A stretch of 64,000 nucleotides of DNA, from the NCBI RefSeq assembly GCF_003086295.3, contig NC_092051.1, forward strand, positions 6,812,810 to 6,876,809, read 5' to 3'. Below are positions 61,121-64,000 of the stretch, piece after piece; the stretch's first letter is position 1, and each line of letters begins with the position of its first letter. This DNA is from Arachis hypogaea (taxonomy: Eukaryota > Streptophyta > Magnoliopsida > Fabales > Fabaceae). The translations under genes and the position numbers were made by a program. A model generated the notes under the pieces. It ran no database searches. It saw nothing but the letters and a program-made list of their open reading frames with translations, and was not told the origin of the DNA.

Positions 61121-62366
61121 AAAATTATCTCATATAAAAAGTTCCTCAACGCTTACTGTAGTTGACTGGTAGGAGTGGCACATGAAATGGGTAAAAAAAA
61201 GGAGCTAACTCTGAAATGTGTTCTTTTGCAGTTTTGGGGAATCAGCCGACCCTAATAAAGTACTCGCTCAGAGTGACCTCACTGTATATGTTATTACCTC
61301 TCTCGGAAATGCCGTCCCTCAATTATAATAAATTGCCATAGATTTTTACCATGACACCAACAAACTACTAAACATGAATCTGTCATTTTATATAGTAGTT
61401 ATTTTCTCTTTTTCCATTCTCTTCAATTTTCTTCTCTCTTCCTACCCAAAAGGAGCATTGGAGTGGCCCTCTCTTGTAACCTCATAAACATACTAACTAC
61501 TAAATACCACTATAAAGGTTGGAGCTTTTGTTGGTGAAATTAATTTTTAAAAACTAAAAAGGTACTACTAGCTAATAAATGTTGAGTTGGACTATTCATT
61601 AAAATATTAAAAAAAAAGCTTTAAACTCATTTAATTAATATACTTGTAAGTTGTAACACTTTTAACCAAATCGATTTTAAGATTTTCAAAGAATCAAACA
61701 TTAAAAAATAGAAACATTAGATGGGGTGACCGTAAAAGTAACAAAAATAAGAAGAAACATTAGATGTAAATTCTTAACTATATGTTAGCAAATATATAAT
61801 AATATCATAGTATAAAGCGGAGTCTCATTTTACTCATTTTAAAGATTTAGTCCCTGTTTTGCATTTTTAATTTATTCAAACTTAGTGCATAACACGATGA
61901 AAACTTGTAACGCGTCCTTTTTTTGACCTTTAATTCTGTCTACTCTAAACTTTTCTTTTGAAGTCAAGTGACGATTTTAGCCTATAATAGAAGTGCGCAA
62001 GTTGACGTCGGTTGGAAATGATCTTTCTAAACCAATAAGGGTAATTTCGTTAATTAAAGCTTTCCTAGCATTGGCTATTTGTGAGTTGTAAACCCAACTA
62101 GGATCATAGAATCAAAACACACACACATCTTACCAACCAATTAGTCCAAATTGGACATAGAATACTACAGTAATATAAAAAATATCTCCACCTAGAGAAA
62201 AAAAAATAATACATAAAATAAAAATCACGAGTGCACATCAAAGACGAATCAATCAATTGATATAATATTTCAACGAGATCTGCGTGCCACGTTATTTTTT
62301 AATTTTCTTGCCAAAAGATTAGTCCCTAAATTAGAATAATTAGGGTAAAATAATAGGTGAATGCTA

Positions 62367-62497
62367 TGATGTTTAAAAGATAGTGTCTATTTATTAAAAA
62401 AAATTAAAAAATAATATTTAATTTAAAAAATATAATAATAAATAATTTTTAAAAAATCAAAATTTACTACAACAAATAAGTTAGACAAAATTTAGGT
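62367..62497. repeat. AT-rich dispersed repeat, family C, copy 2
   Basis: GTTTAAAAGATAGTGTCTAT, AATATTTAATTTAAAAAATATAA and AATAAGTTAGACAAAA occur in the same order and spacing as at 12425-12605. The outer TGTCTA and TTAGACA are inverted. Confidence 0.55.
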
Positions 62498-63172
62498 ACC
62501 GGTTCAGAGCCACCATAGAATTAGCCAAAATAATATATGGAAATGAATAAAGAAAAGGGTTTGGGCTATTTTGTTGGAGAACGGAGCGAGAAACCGTACA
62601 AAAAATCCGGAAAGGTCAGGTTGTTGCTTAGATCCGAGAGAACCTTACCTAAATATGCTCATAGCCGCACGTTAAAAAAGAAAAAAAATGCACATACAAA
62701 CATATTTTATTTAATTTATTTATTTGAATTTATTTATCCTTATAAAAAAATAGTAAAATACGACTGAAAGAATCGTTGCTTGGAAAGAGACAAACAAGTG
62801 GAGACAGAATTGGTTAAATAATTTTGTGATGCTACGATGAAAGAGAAAGAGGAAAGAGATGCAAATAATGAAAAAAACACCTCAGAGATAACACATTCTT
62901 GTTACGGAAATAAAAAATAAGACATGAGGAAAGCAAGGAGGGAGGTAAGGGGGATTATGAATGCTTCAATTATGTAACACAATGGACCCTACTGAATCAG
63001 AAATTACCACCACATCTAATGAATTAATGAACGAAGAGATCTATGGCATCCAATGAAAAGGTTAGTTAGATCTAGGCGAGTGCGGAAGAAAAAGCGTGAA
63101 GTGCGATTGATTAATAAGCAGGTAGCATGGCATTGAATTGAATTGAGGAGAAAGAGGAAGAAGGAGGTGTAC

Positions 63173-63292
63173 CTGGATGGAGGAGAAGGTGTGACGGAGG
63201 AGGAGGAATGTGTGTGGCGGCAAATGAAGAAGGTGTGAGGAAATGAGAGAAGGGGGCAGAGGGGTATGGGGCGCAAAGAAGGAGTATTTAAG
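63173..63292 (-). promoter_or_regulatory. Probable FAD2 core promoter and leader exon
   Basis: On the minus strand a TATA-like CTTAAATAC (about 63284-63292) is followed by a strongly pyrimidine-rich segment ending CTCCATCCAG at 63173, then a GTACAC donor. A pyrimidine-rich non-coding first exon is usual for plant FAD2 genes. The start site is estimated near 63255. Confidence 0.55.
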
Positions 63293-64000
63293 CGTAAAAT
63301 TGTGATACTCCTCCATTTGCACTTTCCGTCCATCCACTGTTATATGGGCCCCACCGCACCATATATTACTAACTAATGTACTACTACTATACATTTTTTT
63401 ATTATTAATAAGTTATAATATTCTTCTTAAAATTAATCATGGTAATATTAAATATGTCTTGTTTTGACTGCTGAAATTGTATAATAAGATGAATAATTAA
63501 GCCAAAAACCAGCTATTAAAATAGAATATATATTAAAATGTAAAATATATATTAAAATAAATTAAATTTTATATATATTTATATATAAATATATAATAAT
63601 TAATTTTAATGTATAAATAATATTTTTTATAAGTAAAATTTATGTTTTTATCAATTAAAACTAAGCTCATAAATTTTGACTCTTTTAAAATAAGAATATT
63701 TATTAAAAATGAGATTCGAATCATCTTTAAATAATAATAATACATTTAACTATTATTAATTATAAAGTGAATAAAATACATTAACTATTGAGAAGCGTAT
63801 TTATGTTCTTGATATGATTGTCAGGAGACAATATGTTATGTTATTTACGGATGACAATAAAATATAATAAAATTAATGAAAATACTGAAGTTTGGAGATA
63901 TTCTTTTAAAATATAAGACCAACATGTAAATATAATATTTATGAGTAATTATTTTGGAGAATAATTTAAAACCCTAAAATGAAAGAGTACCCTGAAAATT
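63293..64000. other. AT-rich flank at the window end
   Basis: A presumed FAD2 upstream region, then very AT-rich DNA with ATATATTAAAAT repeats near 63525-63610. No gene is seen. Confidence 0.6.

Larger units (their letters stand above)
59358..63172 (-). other. Probable FAD2 leader intron (about 3.8 kb)
   Basis: The acceptor TGTACAG ends at 59358, just before the FAD2 coding exon, and a donor (CATCCAG then GTACAC) lies at 63172. No other minus-strand gene occurs between them. It contains a hairpin repeat (about 60914-61120) and the repeat at 62367-62497. The plus-strand frame 60403-60687 (94 codons) has no recognisable family. Plant FAD2 genes commonly have one large leader intron with enhancer activity. 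RNA evidence is lacking, so the pairing of donor and acceptor is inferred. Confidence 0.6.

Overview
This window is nuclear DNA from a flowering plant. The coding content and the repeat types fit a legume, and Arachis (peanut group) is my best guess; that is inference, since no database search was possible. Signs of a plant nuclear genome are spliced GT-AG genes, an actin gene with a leader intron, a FAD2 desaturase with a large leader intron, WRC, VQ and DC1 families, a tRNA gene with a T-run terminator, very AT-rich intergenic DNA and many plant-type transposons.

Layout. 1-555 is the edge of what looks like an LTR (minus-strand start TGTAACACCC) that cuts into the RNase H end of a decayed Ty1/copia element (556-5560, minus strand). 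5561-8300 is AT-rich and holds three hairpin elements. Then come a WRC-domain gene (8807-10292, +); a 7 kb gene-poor stretch with a SINE and MITEs; a head-to-head pair of DC1 (C1-like zinc) genes (17563-18675 - and 19591-21324 +); metal tolerance protein C2/MTP5 (21752-24688, -); Nudix hydrolase 23 type (26074-28243, -); a J-domain protein (29349-31894, -); 5 kb of AT-rich DNA with a 9-bp-TSD MITE; actin (37744-39693, +); a small conserved plant protein of unknown function (41732-42219, -); DNA polymerase delta small subunit POLD2 (43517-47370, -); tRNA-Ala(TGC) (47524-47596, +); a hAT-type MITE; a VQ-motif protein (49502-49879, -); several MITEs; a truncated LINE with RNase H (52186-55647, +) followed by a 220-bp tandem duplication into which a SINE has inserted; and a FAD2 oleate desaturase (58195-59346, -) whose leader exon probably lies near 63.2 kb.

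The genes are unlinked housekeeping and regulatory genes typical of plant euchromatin. They do not form an operon or a pathway cluster; the only obvious functional pairing is the divergent DC1 pair. Exon-intron structures for WRC, MTPC2, NUDT23, J-domain, actin, the 135-aa protein and POLD2 were worked out by hand from GT-AG sites and reading phase. All close in frame, giving 319, 380, 277, 276, 377, 135 and 440 residues.

I do not see an undescribed defence, biosynthetic or mobile system. The most informative unexplained structure is the non-autonomous transposon set. Five insertions have direct repeats that fix their exact ends (two SINEs, a hAT-like MITE, and two 9-bp-TSD elements), and several long hairpins are likely small-RNA sources.
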